Of a DNA stretch of 64,000 nucleotides, positions 1 through 8,065 are shown one piece after another; position 1 is the stretch's first letter; every line of letters starts with the position of its first letter. The notes beneath the pieces are model-generated. The model worked only from the letters and a program-made list of their open reading frames with translations. It did not search any database and was not told the origin of the DNA. Both the position numbers and the translations under genes were made by a program. The DNA is from Cedecea lapagei (GTDB taxonomy: Bacteria > Pseudomonadota > Gammaproteobacteria > Enterobacterales > Enterobacteriaceae): NCBI RefSeq assembly GCF_900635955.1, contig NZ_LR134201.1, positions 248,001-312,000 of the forward strand, written 5' to 3'.

Positions 1-485
1 CGCGTCTGTCTGACTATGGTGTGCAGTTGCGTGAAAAGCAGAAAGTTCGCCGTATCTACGGTGTGCTGGAGCGTCAGTTCCGTAACTATTATAAAGAAGC
101 AGCTCGTCTGAAAGGCAACACCGGTGAAAACCTGTTGGCTCTGCTGGAAGGTCGTCTGGACAACGTAGTTTACCGTATGGGCTTCGGCGCCACTCGTGCA
201 GAAGCACGCCAGCTGGTTAGCCACAAAGCTATTATGGTAAACGGTCGCGTTGTTAACATCGCTTCTTATCAGGTAACTCCGAATGACGTAGTCAGCATCC
301 GTGAGAAAGCCAAAAAGCAATCTCGCGTTAAGGCCGCTCTGGAGCTGGCTGAGCAGCGTGAAAAGCCAACCTGGCTGGAAGTTGATGCTGCCAAGATGGA
401 AGGTGTGTTCAAGCGCAAGCCTGAGCGTACCGATCTGTCAGCGGACATTAACGAACACCTGATCGTCGAGCTTTACTCCAAGTAA
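1..485 (+). CDS. rpsD: 30S ribosomal protein S4 (3' part)
   Basis: This is the C-terminal 160 residues of ribosomal protein S4. The family is about 206 aa, so the start lies before the window; the reading frame begins at base 3. S4 is a primary 16S rRNA-binding protein of the small subunit and, in enterobacteria, the translational repressor of the alpha operon. The S4 RNA-binding domain is visible from GRLDNVVYRMGF onward, and the protein ends ELYSK as in E. coli. rpoA follows after 25 bp and rplQ after that, the conserved alpha-operon order. The identification is certain; only the 5' end is missing. Confidence 0.98.
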   Translation, partial: RLSDYGVQLREKQKVRRIYGVLERQFRNYYKEAARLKGNTGENLLALLEGRLDNVVYRMGFGATRAEARQLVSHKAIMVNGRVVNIASYQVTPNDVVSIREKAKKQSRVKAALELAEQREKPTWLEVDAAKMEGVFKRKPERTDLSADINEHLIVELYSK

Positions 486-510
486 AGCTTAGTACCAAAG
501 AGAGGACACA

Positions 511-1500
511 ATGCAGGGTTCTGTGACAGAGTTTCTAAAACCACGCCTGGTAGATATCGAGCAAGTGAGTTCGACGCACGCCAAGGTGACCCTTGAGCCG
601 TTAGAGCGTGGCTTTGGCCATACTCTTGGTAACGCACTGCGCCGTATTCTGCTTTCATCGATGCCGGGTTGCGCGGTGACTGAGGTTGAGATTGATGGTG
701 TACTGCACGAGTACAGCACCAAAGAAGGCGTTCAGGAAGATATCCTGGAAATCCTGCTCAACCTGAAAGGGCTGGCGGTAAGAGTTCAGGGCAAAGATGA
801 AGTTATTCTTACCCTGAATAAATCTGGCATTGGCCCTGTGACCGCAGCCGACATTACCCATGATGGTGATGTCGAAATCGTCAAGCCGCAGCATGTGATC
901 TGCCACCTGACCGATGAGAACGCCGCTATTAGCATGCGTATCAAAGTTCAGCGCGGTCGCGGTTATGTGCCGGCTTCTACCCGAATTCATTCGGAAGAAG
1001 ATGAGCGCCCAATCGGCCGTCTGCTGGTCGACGCCTGCTACAGCCCTGTAGAGCGTATTGCCTACAATGTTGAAGCAGCGCGTGTAGAACAGCGTACCGA
1101 CCTGGACAAGCTGGTCATCGAAATGGAAACCAACGGCACAATCGATCCTGAAGAGGCGATTCGTCGTGCGGCAACCATTCTGGCAGAACAACTTGAAGCT
1201 TTCGTTGACCTACGTGATGTACGTCAGCCGGAAGTTAAAGAAGAGAAACCAGAATTCGATCCGATCTTGCTGCGCCCTGTTGACGATCTGGAATTGACTG
1301 TCCGCTCTGCTAACTGCCTTAAGGCAGAAGCTATCCACTATATCGGTGATCTGGTACAGCGTACCGAGGTTGAGCTGCTCAAAACGCCTAACCTGGGTAA
1401 AAAATCTCTTACCGAGATTAAAGACGTGCTGGCTTCTCGTGGTTTGTCTCTGGGCATGCGCCTGGAAAACTGGCCACCAGCAAGCATTGCTGACGAGTAA
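511..1500 (+). CDS. rpoA: RNA polymerase alpha subunit
   Basis: The product is 329 aa, the exact E. coli length, and is the alpha subunit of RNA polymerase. The N-terminal domain (about residues 1-235) dimerises and nucleates beta and beta' assembly. The C-terminal domain (about 250-329), after a charged linker (KEEKPEFDP), contacts UP elements and activators such as CRP and Fis. The start is the ATG after an AGAGAGGA ribosome-binding site. It sits between rpsD and rplQ and is presumably co-transcribed with them. It has no unusual features. Confidence 0.99.
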
Positions 1501-1540
1501 CCGGATCACAGGTTAAGGTTTTACTGAGAAGGATAAGGTC

Positions 1541-1927
1541 ATGCGCCATCGTAAGAGTGGTCGTCAACTGAACCGCAACAGCAGCCATCGCCAGGCTATG
1601 TTCCGCAACATGGCAGGTTCACTGGTTCGTCATGAGATCATCAAGACGACCCTGCCTAAAGCGAAAGAGCTGCGTCGCGTAGTTGAGCCGCTGATTACTC
1701 TTGCCAAGACTGACAGCGTTGCAAATCGTCGTCTGGCATTCGCCCGCACTCGTGATAACGAGATCGTGGCAAAACTGTTTAACGAACTGGGTCCGCGTTT
1801 CGCGAGCCGTGCAGGTGGTTACACTCGTATTCTGAAGTGTGGCTTCCGTGCTGGTGACAATGCTCCGATGGCTTACATCGAGCTGGTTGATCGCGCCGAG
1901 TCTCAAACAGAAGCTGCTGCAGAGTAA
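1541..1927 (+). CDS. rplQ: 50S ribosomal protein L17
   Basis: The product is 128 aa, one residue longer than the E. coli protein, and carries the L17 start MRHRKSGRQLNRNSSHR. L17 is a late-assembling protein of the large subunit located near the exit tunnel. It is the last gene of the alpha operon, begins 40 bp after rpoA behind an AGAAGGATAAGG ribosome-binding site, and is followed directly by a strong intrinsic terminator. The C-terminus (QTEAAAE) is the variable part of the family. Confidence 0.99.
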   Translation: MRHRKSGRQLNRNSSHRQAMFRNMAGSLVRHEIIKTTLPKAKELRRVVEPLITLAKTDSVANRRLAFARTRDNEIVAKLFNELGPRFASRAGGYTRILKCGFRAGDNAPMAYIELVDRAESQTEAAAE

Positions 1928-1942
1928 TCTGCAGTAACGTAG

Positions 1943-1968
1943 AAAAACCGGGCTTGCCCGGTTTTTTT
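1943..1968 (+). terminator. Rho-independent terminator of the alpha operon
   Basis: A perfect AACCGGGC / GCCCGGTT stem with a 2-nt TT spacer is followed by seven T residues, 15 nt after the rplQ stop. This is a textbook intrinsic terminator for rpsD-rpoA-rplQ. Confidence 0.93.
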
Positions 1969-2039
1969 ATATCCAGAATATCCCCTTCCCGCTACTTTCC
2001 CCGTATTCTTGTCTTACTCCTTATCGATCAGAGGTCGCT

Positions 2040-2411
2040 ATGTGGTTGCTCGATCAGTGGGCGGAACGGCATATTGTTGATGCCCAGCGTAACGGTGATT
2101 TTGATAGACTGCCCGGCAGCGGCGAGCCGATATTGCTCGACGATGATAGTCATGTTCCCCCTGAACTCCGTGCCGGGTATCGTCTGCTAAAAAATGCAGG
2201 CTGTCTGCCGCCGGAGATGCAGCAGCGTAAAGATGCGCTTGAGCTGGTTGATTTGCTGAAAACGGTGCATGCTCAGAGTGAGGAGTACCAGGCCATCAGC
2301 AAGAAGCTCGCGCTGCTTGAGCTCAAGCTTCGCCAGGCAGGGATAAATACGGATTTCTTGCGCGGTGAGTATGCCGCAAAACTGATGCAGCAAATCGATG
2401 AGGAAAAGTGA
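2040..2411 (+). CDS. yhdN: DUF1992 (DnaJ-like subfamily C member 28 domain) protein YhdN
   Basis: The 123-aa product matches YhdN of enterobacteria, which carries the DUF1992 domain also found in DNAJC28-type proteins. The domain signature WLLDQWAERHIVDAQRNGDF is at the N-terminus, followed by FDRLPGSGEP and a helical, charged C-terminal half. No signal peptide or membrane segment is visible, so it is probably cytoplasmic. It lies between the alpha-operon terminator and zntR, and its TGA overlaps the zntR ATG by one base (TGATG), so the two are probably translationally coupled. The molecular function is unknown. Confidence 0.88.
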   Translation: MWLLDQWAERHIVDAQRNGDFDRLPGSGEPILLDDDSHVPPELRAGYRLLKNAGCLPPEMQQRKDALELVDLLKTVHAQSEEYQAISKKLALLELKLRQAGINTDFLRGEYAAKLMQQIDEEK

Positions 2412-2827
2412 TGTTTCGTATAGGTGAGCTGGCAAAGCTGGCGAATGTGACGCCAGACACTATTCGTTATTACGAAAAGCAGCAGATGATGGATCACGAA
2501 GTGCGCACCGAAGGTGGCTTCCGCCTTTACAGCGACAGCGATCTGCAGCGTCTTAAGTTCATTCGCTACGCCAAGCAGCTGGGTTTTACTCTGGAAGCCA
2601 TTCGTGAACTCCTGTCGATCCGTATCGATCCGGAGCATCACACATGCCAGGAGTCTAAGGGCATTGTGCAGAGCAGGCTAAGTGAAGTTGAGTCCAAAAT
2701 TAAGGAATTACAGAATATGCGCCGTTCGCTGCAGCGGCTGAATGATGCTTGCTGCGGTACTGCGCACAGCAGCGTTTACTGCTCAATTCTGGAAGCGCTG
2801 GAGCAGGGAGCCAGCAGTAAGAAATAG
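2411..2827 (+). CDS. zntR: Zn(II)-responsive MerR-family regulator ZntR
   Basis: The 138-aa product is a MerR-family activator that, in E. coli, turns on the zinc exporter gene zntA in response to Zn(II). The helix-turn-helix is at residues 2-30 (FRIGELAKLANVTPDTIRYY), followed by the dimerisation helix. The metal-binding cysteines are all present: Cys79, Cys114, Cys115 and Cys124. The C-terminal cysteine of the E. coli protein (in its GVKSGC tail) is absent here. The ATG start overlaps the yhdN stop; the in-frame GTG one codon earlier is less likely. zntA is not in the window, so it is controlled in trans. Confidence 0.96.
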   Translation: MFRIGELAKLANVTPDTIRYYEKQQMMDHEVRTEGGFRLYSDSDLQRLKFIRYAKQLGFTLEAIRELLSIRIDPEHHTCQESKGIVQSRLSEVESKIKELQNMRRSLQRLNDACCGTAHSSVYCSILEALEQGASSKK

Positions 2828-2892
2828 CCGCTTGATCTTTTTTTGAACGAGGAATAGACTCGCGGCGCTAATTAACCCCATCTGGAGTGACT

Positions 2893-3177
2893 ATGAGCAC
2901 CAAATATCGCCATCAAAAAGGGCAAATTAACGATAACGCCATAGAGGCACTGCTACATGACCCGCTGTTCCGGCAGAGAGTAGAGAAGAACAAAAAGGGG
3001 AAGGGAAGTTATCAGCGTAATGAGAAGCACGGCAAGAAGGGTAACTGGGAGGCCAGTGGCAAACAAGCAATCTGCTTTTTTACCACTGGCCTTCTGTTTT
3101 TAGCAGCCAGTATTAATTACGCTGGTTCTGTTCTTTTAGCAGGTCGCGGATTTCGCTCAGCAGCACTTCCTCTTTAG
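2893..3177 (+). CDS. arfA: Alternative ribosome-rescue factor ArfA, with an extended C-terminal reading frame
   Basis: The first 58 codons match ArfA (YhdL): KGQINDNAIEALLHDPLFRQ, then a basic KNKKGKGSYQRNEKHGKKGNWEASGK segment. ArfA binds ribosomes stalled without a stop codon and recruits RF2. In E. coli active ArfA is made only from truncated mRNA, cleaved or terminated at a hairpin inside the gene, and full-length protein has a hydrophobic degradable tail. The hairpin is here at codon 53 onward (3051-3091). E. coli ArfA ends at 72 aa; here the frame stays open to 94 aa and overlaps the convergent mscL gene by 65 bp. The ATG at 2893 has a GGAG at a workable distance; the GTG at 2887 does not. 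Confidence 0.93.
   Translation: MSTKYRHQKGQINDNAIEALLHDPLFRQRVEKNKKGKGSYQRNEKHGKKGNWEASGKQAICFFTTGLLFLAASINYAGSVLLAGRGFRSAALPL
3051..3103 (+). promoter_or_regulatory. Intragenic arfA hairpin (RNase III / termination site)
   Basis: A perfect 9-bp stem (GGCCAGTGG at 3051-3059 with CCACTGGCC at 3083-3091) encloses an inner AAGCA/TGCTT stem and is followed by TTCTGTTTTTAG. It lies inside the arfA reading frame. By analogy with E. coli it generates non-stop arfA mRNA, so that functional ArfA accumulates only when trans-translation fails. Confidence 0.85.
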
Positions 3178-3526
3178 AAGGTGCCGGAGGTGCCTCAGGC
3201 TCTGCAGCCTTTTTACGATTCAGTTTATTGATAACTTTGATGGCCATAAAGATAGCAAAAGCGACAATCACAAAGTCAAAAATATTCTGAATAAATACGC
3301 CATAGTGCATGACTACCGCAGGCACATCGCCCTGCGCATCGCGCAGCGTCAGTGCAAACTGTTTAAAATCAACACCGCCAATCAGCAAACCCAGTGGCGG
3401 CATAATAATATCCGCGACCAGCGAGGAAACAATTTTCCCGAATGCTGCACCAATAATCACACCCACTGCCAAATCAACAACGTTTCCGCGCATCGCGAAT
3501 TCGCGAAACTCTTTTAAAATACTCAT
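3113..3526 (-). CDS. mscL: Large-conductance mechanosensitive channel MscL
   Basis: The 137-aa product (136 in E. coli) is the homopentameric inner-membrane channel that opens under extreme hypo-osmotic tension. The amphipathic N-terminus MSILKEFREFAMRGNVVDLA leads into TM1 (about 15-40, VGVIIGAAFGKIVSSLVAD). TM2 is at about 75-100 (YGVFIQNIFDFVIVAFAIF). The C-terminal helix is charged. The gene lies downstream of trkA on the same strand, separated by a terminator-like hairpin, and its last 65 bp overlap the convergent arfA frame. A GGAGAGATAA ribosome-binding site precedes the ATG. Confidence 0.98.
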   Translation of the reverse strand: MSILKEFREFAMRGNVVDLAVGVIIGAAFGKIVSSLVADIIMPPLGLLIGGVDFKQFALTLRDAQGDVPAVVMHYGVFIQNIFDFVIVAFAIFMAIKVINKLNRKKAAEPEAPPAPSKEEVLLSEIRDLLKEQNQRN

Positions 3527-3647
3527 TTATCTCTCCTTGTGCCGGCTGGCAGTAATAATTCTAACAAAGGATGTCTTAATTTCCATTGCCGCAGGAAATA
3601 AGATTTTTGTTTATTCCATAATAGTAAAGTGGTTTTCTTACAAAGAA

Positions 3648-3673
3648 ACGGGGCAGAAAGATTTCAGCCCCGT
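3648..3673 (-). terminator. Terminator downstream of trkA
   Basis: On the minus strand ACGGGGCTGAAA pairs with TTTCTGCCCCGT (one internal mismatch) and is followed by TTTCTTTG, immediately after the trkA stop. It probably limits read-through from trkA into mscL. Confidence 0.7.
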
Positions 3674-3678
3674 TGAGT

Positions 3679-5055
3679 TTAGAGGAAGAAGGGACTTGGC
3701 TGGAACAGACGCTCAACGTCGCTGACAAACTTCTTATCCGTTAAGAACATAATGACGTGATCGCCCTGCTCTATGCGCAGATTGTCGTTGGCAATCATCA
3801 CATCATTGCCACGCACCACGGCGCCAATAATCGTTCCCGGCGGCAGTTTTATCTCATCGATAACTCGCCCCACAACGCGGGAAGTACTTTCGTCGCCGTG
3901 AGCCACGGCTTCGATGGCTTCCGCAACGCCGCGACGAAGCGATGAAACGCCAACAATATCGGCTTTACGCACGTGCCCAAGCAGGGCTGAAATGGTTGCC
4001 TGCTGCGGGGAAATCGCAATATCAATTACGCTCCCCTGCACTAAATCGACATAGGCATTGCGCTGTATAAGGACCATGACCTTTTTAGCGCCCATCCGTT
4101 TAGCCAGCATTGCCGACATAATATTGGCTTCGTCATCGTTGGTGACGGCAATAAAGAGATCAACCTGATCGATATGTTCTTCAGCCAGTAACTCCTGATC
4201 CGAAGCATCGCCATAAAACACGATGGTGTTTTGCAGCATCTCGGCAAGCTCTGAGGCGCGCTGCTGATCGCGCTCGATCAATTTTACGCTGTAATCTTTT
4301 TCCAGCCTGTGAGCCAAACCAGCACCGATATTACCGCCACCTACCAGCATAATGCGCTTATATGGCTTTTCCAGACGCTGAAGCTCGCTCATTACCGCAC
4401 GAATATTCTGCGAGGCGGCGATAAAGAAGACTTCATCGCCAGCTTCAACGATTGTCGATCCTTGAGGGCGAATAGGGCGGTCGTGACGGAAAATTGCGGC
4501 GACACGAGTATCGATATGCGGCATGTGTTCGCGCATGGTGGAAAGCGCATTACCGACCAGGGGGCCGCCATAGTAAGCCTTTACCACGGCCAGGCTTACT
4601 TTGCCTTCGGCAAAATTCACAACCTGAAGGGCGCCCGGATACTCAATCAGGCGGTAAATATTGTCGATGACCAGCTGCTCGGGAGCAATCAGGTGATCGA
4701 TGGGTACAGCTTCCGCGGTAAAAAGTTTATCTGCATCGCGCACATAGTCCGGCGCACGAATGCGAGCAATCCTGTTTGGGGTGTTAAACAGTGAATAGGC
4801 GACCTGACAGGCTATCATATTCGTTTCGTCAGAGCTGGTCACCGCAACCAGCATATCTGCGTCATCGGCCCCGGCTTCACGAAGTACGCGTGGATGAGAG
4901 CCGTGGCCCTGCACTACGCGTAAATCGAACTTATCCTGCAGAATACGCAGGCGAGCCTGATTGGTGTCGACGACGGTGATATCGTTGTTTTCACCGACCA
5001 GGTTTTCCGCCAGGGTACCGCCGACCTGCCCGGCGCCCAGAATGATTATTTTCAT
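3679..5055 (-). CDS. trkA: Trk potassium uptake NAD(H)-binding subunit TrkA
   Basis: The product is 458 aa, the E. coli length. TrkA is the peripheral cytoplasmic regulatory subunit that gates the TrkH/TrkG potassium channels. It holds two tandem RCK modules, each with a Rossmann nucleotide-binding loop: GAGQVGGTLAENL at residues 7-19 and GGGNIGAGLAHRLE near 239-252. TrkA_C domains follow each one. It is the fourth gene of the def-fmt-rsmB-trkA group, 47 bp after rsmB, and ends at a hairpin before mscL. The channel subunits are not in the window. Confidence 0.98.
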   Translation of the reverse strand: MKIIILGAGQVGGTLAENLVGENNDITVVDTNQARLRILQDKFDLRVVQGHGSHPRVLREAGADDADMLVAVTSSDETNMIACQVAYSLFNTPNRIARIRAPDYVRDADKLFTAEAVPIDHLIAPEQLVIDNIYRLIEYPGALQVVNFAEGKVSLAVVKAYYGGPLVGNALSTMREHMPHIDTRVAAIFRHDRPIRPQGSTIVEAGDEVFFIAASQNIRAVMSELQRLEKPYKRIMLVGGGNIGAGLAHRLEKDYSVKLIERDQQRASELAEMLQNTIVFYGDASDQELLAEEHIDQVDLFIAVTNDDEANIMSAMLAKRMGAKKVMVLIQRNAYVDLVQGSVIDIAISPQQATISALLGHVRKADIVGVSSLRRGVAEAIEAVAHGDESTSRVVGRVIDEIKLPPGTIIGAVVRGNDVMIANDNLRIEQGDHVIMFLTDKKFVSDVERLFQPSPFFL

Positions 5056-5102
5056 CGTTTATCGCTTCACGAGTGATGAAACCTATGACTTCCTGTAGGG
5101 AG

Positions 5103-6392
5103 TCAGCTCTTAATTAGCTTAGCGTAGTAGAAGCCATCGCCGTCGTCTGCCGCGGGCAGATTTTGAGTGCCAGGTCTCTTTTCGTCACCGGTTTCAACCA
5201 GTCTGGCATCGGCATGACGTCCCAGAAATGCGCTAATCTGCTCTTTGTTTTCGTCCGGCAAAATGGAGCAGGTAGCATAAACCAGCGTACCGCCGGATTT
5301 GAGATGTGGCCAGATAGCGTCCAGAATCTCTTTTTGCAGAGCAACCAGCTCCTGGATGTCTCTGTCGCGGCGCAGCCACTTGATATCCGGATGACGACGA
5401 ATGACGCCGGTTGCCGAGCACGGCGCATCAAGCAGAATGCGATCAAATTTAGCGTCGGCGCACCACTGGGCCGGGAAGCGACCGTCCCCCAGCTTCACTT
5501 CCGCCGTCATGCCTAACCGTTCCAGGTTTTCATGCACGCGTTTCAGGCGTTGGGCGTCAACGTCGACGGCCATCACTTTAGCCTTCGGCGCTGCTTCCAG
5601 AATATGGGTCGTTTTCCCGCCAGGCGCGGCGCAAAGATCCAGGATGGTGTCGCCGTTTTGCGGATCTAAAAGATCAACGCTTCCCTGAGCTGAGGCATCC
5701 TGAACGGTTACCCAGCCTTGTTCAAATCCGGGTAAAGCCTGAACCGGGGCGGGTGAATCAAGGCGCACAGCGTCACTGTATTTTGGATGGGCATGGCCTT
5801 CGAGACCTGCTTCAGCCAGTAATGCCATCCATGCTTCGCGGGTATGATGCTGCCGATTTACGCGCAGCCACATAGGGGGACGCTGATTGTTTGCCTCGAC
5901 AATGGTTTCCCAGCTTTCCGGATACGCTTTCTTCAGGCGCTGCAGAAGCCAGGCTGGGTGCAGAAAACGACTTTCATGCTTAGCCGCTTCCGCCATCAGG
6001 CTTTCCTGCTGGCGCTGGAACTGACGCAGCACGCCGTTAATCAGGCCTTTAAAAGCCTGACGCTTAATGGCAATGGCGCCCTCAACGGTTTCGGCAAGCG
6101 CCGCATGGGGAGGAATGCGGGTATAAAGGAGCTGGTAGAAGCCGACCATAATTAAGTAATGGATCGTGCGCTGTTTTCCGGTCATCGGGCGCGACATGAG
6201 TTTGCCTACCAGCCAGTCCAGCTGCGGGAGGGTACGCAGCACGCCGAAGCACAGCTCCTGCAGCAGGGCTCGGTCTTTATCAGAGACTTTCTGCTGAACC
6301 GCAGGCAGTACATTACTTAATGATTGTCCCTGTTCGACAACTTGTTCGATGGTTTGGGCAGCCAGGCTGCGAAGATTCACTGTTTTTTTCAT
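5103..6392 (-). CDS. rsmB: 16S rRNA m5C967 methyltransferase RsmB
   Basis: The 429-aa product matches RsmB (Sun/Fmu), which methylates C967 of 16S rRNA with S-adenosylmethionine. The N-terminal NusB-like domain covers about residues 1-140. The SAM site is LDLCAAPGGKTT at 251-262. Both cysteines of the m5C methyltransferase mechanism are present, in LDAPCSATG (Cys325) and YATCSILPDEN (Cys375, the nucleophile position). It follows fmt after 73 bp on the same strand; that gap contains a hairpin with a T-rich tail. Length and active site are normal. Confidence 0.98.
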   Translation of the reverse strand: MKKTVNLRSLAAQTIEQVVEQGQSLSNVLPAVQQKVSDKDRALLQELCFGVLRTLPQLDWLVGKLMSRPMTGKQRTIHYLIMVGFYQLLYTRIPPHAALAETVEGAIAIKRQAFKGLINGVLRQFQRQQESLMAEAAKHESRFLHPAWLLQRLKKAYPESWETIVEANNQRPPMWLRVNRQHHTREAWMALLAEAGLEGHAHPKYSDAVRLDSPAPVQALPGFEQGWVTVQDASAQGSVDLLDPQNGDTILDLCAAPGGKTTHILEAAPKAKVMAVDVDAQRLKRVHENLERLGMTAEVKLGDGRFPAQWCADAKFDRILLDAPCSATGVIRRHPDIKWLRRDRDIQELVALQKEILDAIWPHLKSGGTLVYATCSILPDENKEQISAFLGRHADARLVETGDEKRPGTQNLPAADDGDGFYYAKLIKS

Positions 6393-6423
6393 TACCGTGC
6401 TCTGGTTTTTCCAGCGCTATAAA

Positions 6424-6448
6424 CAAAAATGCCCAGGTTACCCCGGGC
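6424..6448 (-). terminator. Attenuator-like hairpin between fmt and rsmB
   Basis: On the minus strand GCCCGGG-GTAA-CCTGGGC (one G-U pair) is followed by ATTTTTGTTT, 17 nt after the fmt stop. The form is that of an intrinsic terminator, but the next gene on the same strand belongs to the same conserved group, so it probably attenuates rather than fully ends transcription. Confidence 0.55.
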
Positions 6449-6465
6449 GTATAGGTGCGGCTTGA

Positions 6466-7413
6466 TCAGGCGAGAACCGTTCCGGGCTCAAACCATTCAC
6501 GGCGTGAGTTCAGGAGATCCTGCGCCTTCATGGCTTTTTTCCCGGCGGGCTGCAGCTCTTCGAGATTCAGAATGCCGTCGGCCGTGGCGACCTGGATGCC
6601 CTGCTTGCTTGCGGCAACAATGGTGCCCGGCGCCGAGTTTGTCCTGGCATCAATGGCCGAGGCGCGCCAGACTTTCAGCGGCTGGCCGTCAATTTCCAGC
6701 CAGCTCATTGGCCAAGGATTGAAGGCGCGAACACAGCGTTCCAGCTGAGCAGCGGAAAGGCTCCAGTTGATACGCGCTTCTTCCTTGCTGAGCTTCTCCG
6801 CGTAGGTCACCAGCGCTTCGTCCTGCACTTCGGGTTGTGCCGTGCCGCTGGCTAACTGCTCCAGCGTATCGAGCAGGCCTTTTGGACCCAGCCCGGCGAG
6901 CTTGTCATACAGCGTACCGCTGGTGTCTTCCGCCTCAATAGGGCAGGAGAGTTTATGCAACATATCGCCGGTATCGAGGCCAATATCCATCTGCATGATG
7001 GTGACGCCCGTTTCTGCATCGCCAGCCCATAAAGAACGCTGTATCGGCGCGGCACCGCGCCAGCGCGGTAGCAGTGAACCATGAACGTTCACGCAGCCGA
7101 GGCGAGGCATATCAAGCACCGCCTGCGGCAAAATCAGGCCGTAGGCAACCACAACCATCACATCGGCATTGAGGTCGGCAACCAGCTGCTGGTTTTCCGC
7201 TTTGCGAAGCGTAGCGGGCTGAAAGACGGGGATGTCTTTCTCTTCAGCCAATACCTTAACCGGGCTAGGCATGAGCTTTTTGCCGCGGCCTGCCGGGCGG
7301 TCTGGCTGGGTAAAGACGCCTACAACCTGGTGCTGAGAAGACAACAGCGCGTCAAGGTGACGCGCTGCAAAATCGGGCGTTCCGGCGAAAATAATACGCA
7401 GAGAATCTGACAC
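6466..7413 (-). CDS. fmt: Methionyl-tRNA formyltransferase
   Basis: The 315-aa product (E. coli length) transfers the formyl group from 10-formyl-THF to initiator Met-tRNA. The N-terminal formyltransferase Rossmann domain carries IIFAGTPDFAARHL at about residues 6-19 and the active-site segment NVHGSLLPRWRGAAPIQ near 108-124. The C-terminal OB-fold tRNA-binding domain begins at about 210 (INWSLSAAQLERCVRAFNPW). It starts 14 bp after def on the same strand, the widespread def-fmt pair: one enzyme adds the formyl group and the other removes it. Confidence 0.98.
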   Translation of the reverse strand: MSDSLRIIFAGTPDFAARHLDALLSSQHQVVGVFTQPDRPAGRGKKLMPSPVKVLAEEKDIPVFQPATLRKAENQQLVADLNADVMVVVAYGLILPQAVLDMPRLGCVNVHGSLLPRWRGAAPIQRSLWAGDAETGVTIMQMDIGLDTGDMLHKLSCPIEAEDTSGTLYDKLAGLGPKGLLDTLEQLASGTAQPEVQDEALVTYAEKLSKEEARINWSLSAAQLERCVRAFNPWPMSWLEIDGQPLKVWRASAIDARTNSAPGTIVAASKQGIQVATADGILNLEELQPAGKKAMKAQDLLNSRREWFEPGTVLA

Positions 7414-7427
7414 GTTGCTTATTGTCC

Positions 7428-7937
7428 TTAAGCTTTCGCTTTCAAACGGTCGAGTTTTTCAACTTTCTGACGAATACGTTGCTGCTTCAGCGGCGACAGA
7501 TAGTCGATAAACAGTTTACCGACCAGGTGATCCATTTCGTGCTGGATACAAATCGCCAGCAGGCCATCCGCTTCCAGCTCAAAGGTTTTGCCGTCACGGT
7601 CCAGCGCACGAATTTTCACTTTCTCCGCGCGTGGCACCAGCGCCCTCTGTTCCGGAATAGACAGACAGCCTTCTTCGATACCGGTTTCGCCGCTTTTTTC
7701 CAGCAGCTCCGGGTTGATCAGCACCAGCTGTTCGTCGCGGTTTTCAGACACATCAATCACGATAATGCGCTGATGAATATCAACCTGCGTAGCCGCCAGG
7801 CCAATACCCTCTTCGGCGTACATCGTCTCGAACATATCATCAACGATGCGCTGAATGTCCGCATTCACTTCTTCAACCGGCTTAGCGACTTTGCGAAGGC
7901 GCTCGTCGGGAATATGTAATACTTGCAAAACTGCCAT
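7428..7937 (-). CDS. def: Peptide deformylase
   Basis: The 169-aa product (E. coli length) is the metallo-enzyme that removes the N-terminal formyl group from nascent proteins. The three diagnostic motifs are present: GIGLAATQ (44-51), EEGCLSIP (88-95, metal ligand Cys91) and QHEMDHL (132-138, metal ligands His133 and His137, catalytic Glu134). It is the first gene of def-fmt-rsmB-trkA. It is divergent from dprA, with 128 bp between the two start codons that must hold both promoters. Confidence 0.99.
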   Translation of the reverse strand: MAVLQVLHIPDERLRKVAKPVEEVNADIQRIVDDMFETMYAEEGIGLAATQVDIHQRIIVIDVSENRDEQLVLINPELLEKSGETGIEEGCLSIPEQRALVPRAEKVKIRALDRDGKTFELEADGLLAICIQHEMDHLVGKLFIDYLSPLKQQRIRQKVEKLDRLKAKA

Positions 7938-8065
7938 AAATATCCAGAGCTGTGTTCAGTAGTAGAAAGGATTATTCCCTCTATTCTAGACATTTCCCCG
8001 GCTGATTGACAGCATCAGTGACCAATCGCAAGGATCGCTTTTGCGGCCTGTGGCAGGGAGAAATG

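Noticed and set aside
8006..8065. Longer N-terminus for DprA
   Set aside because: The added residues do not match the family, and AGGGAG is correctly placed for the ATG at 8066.
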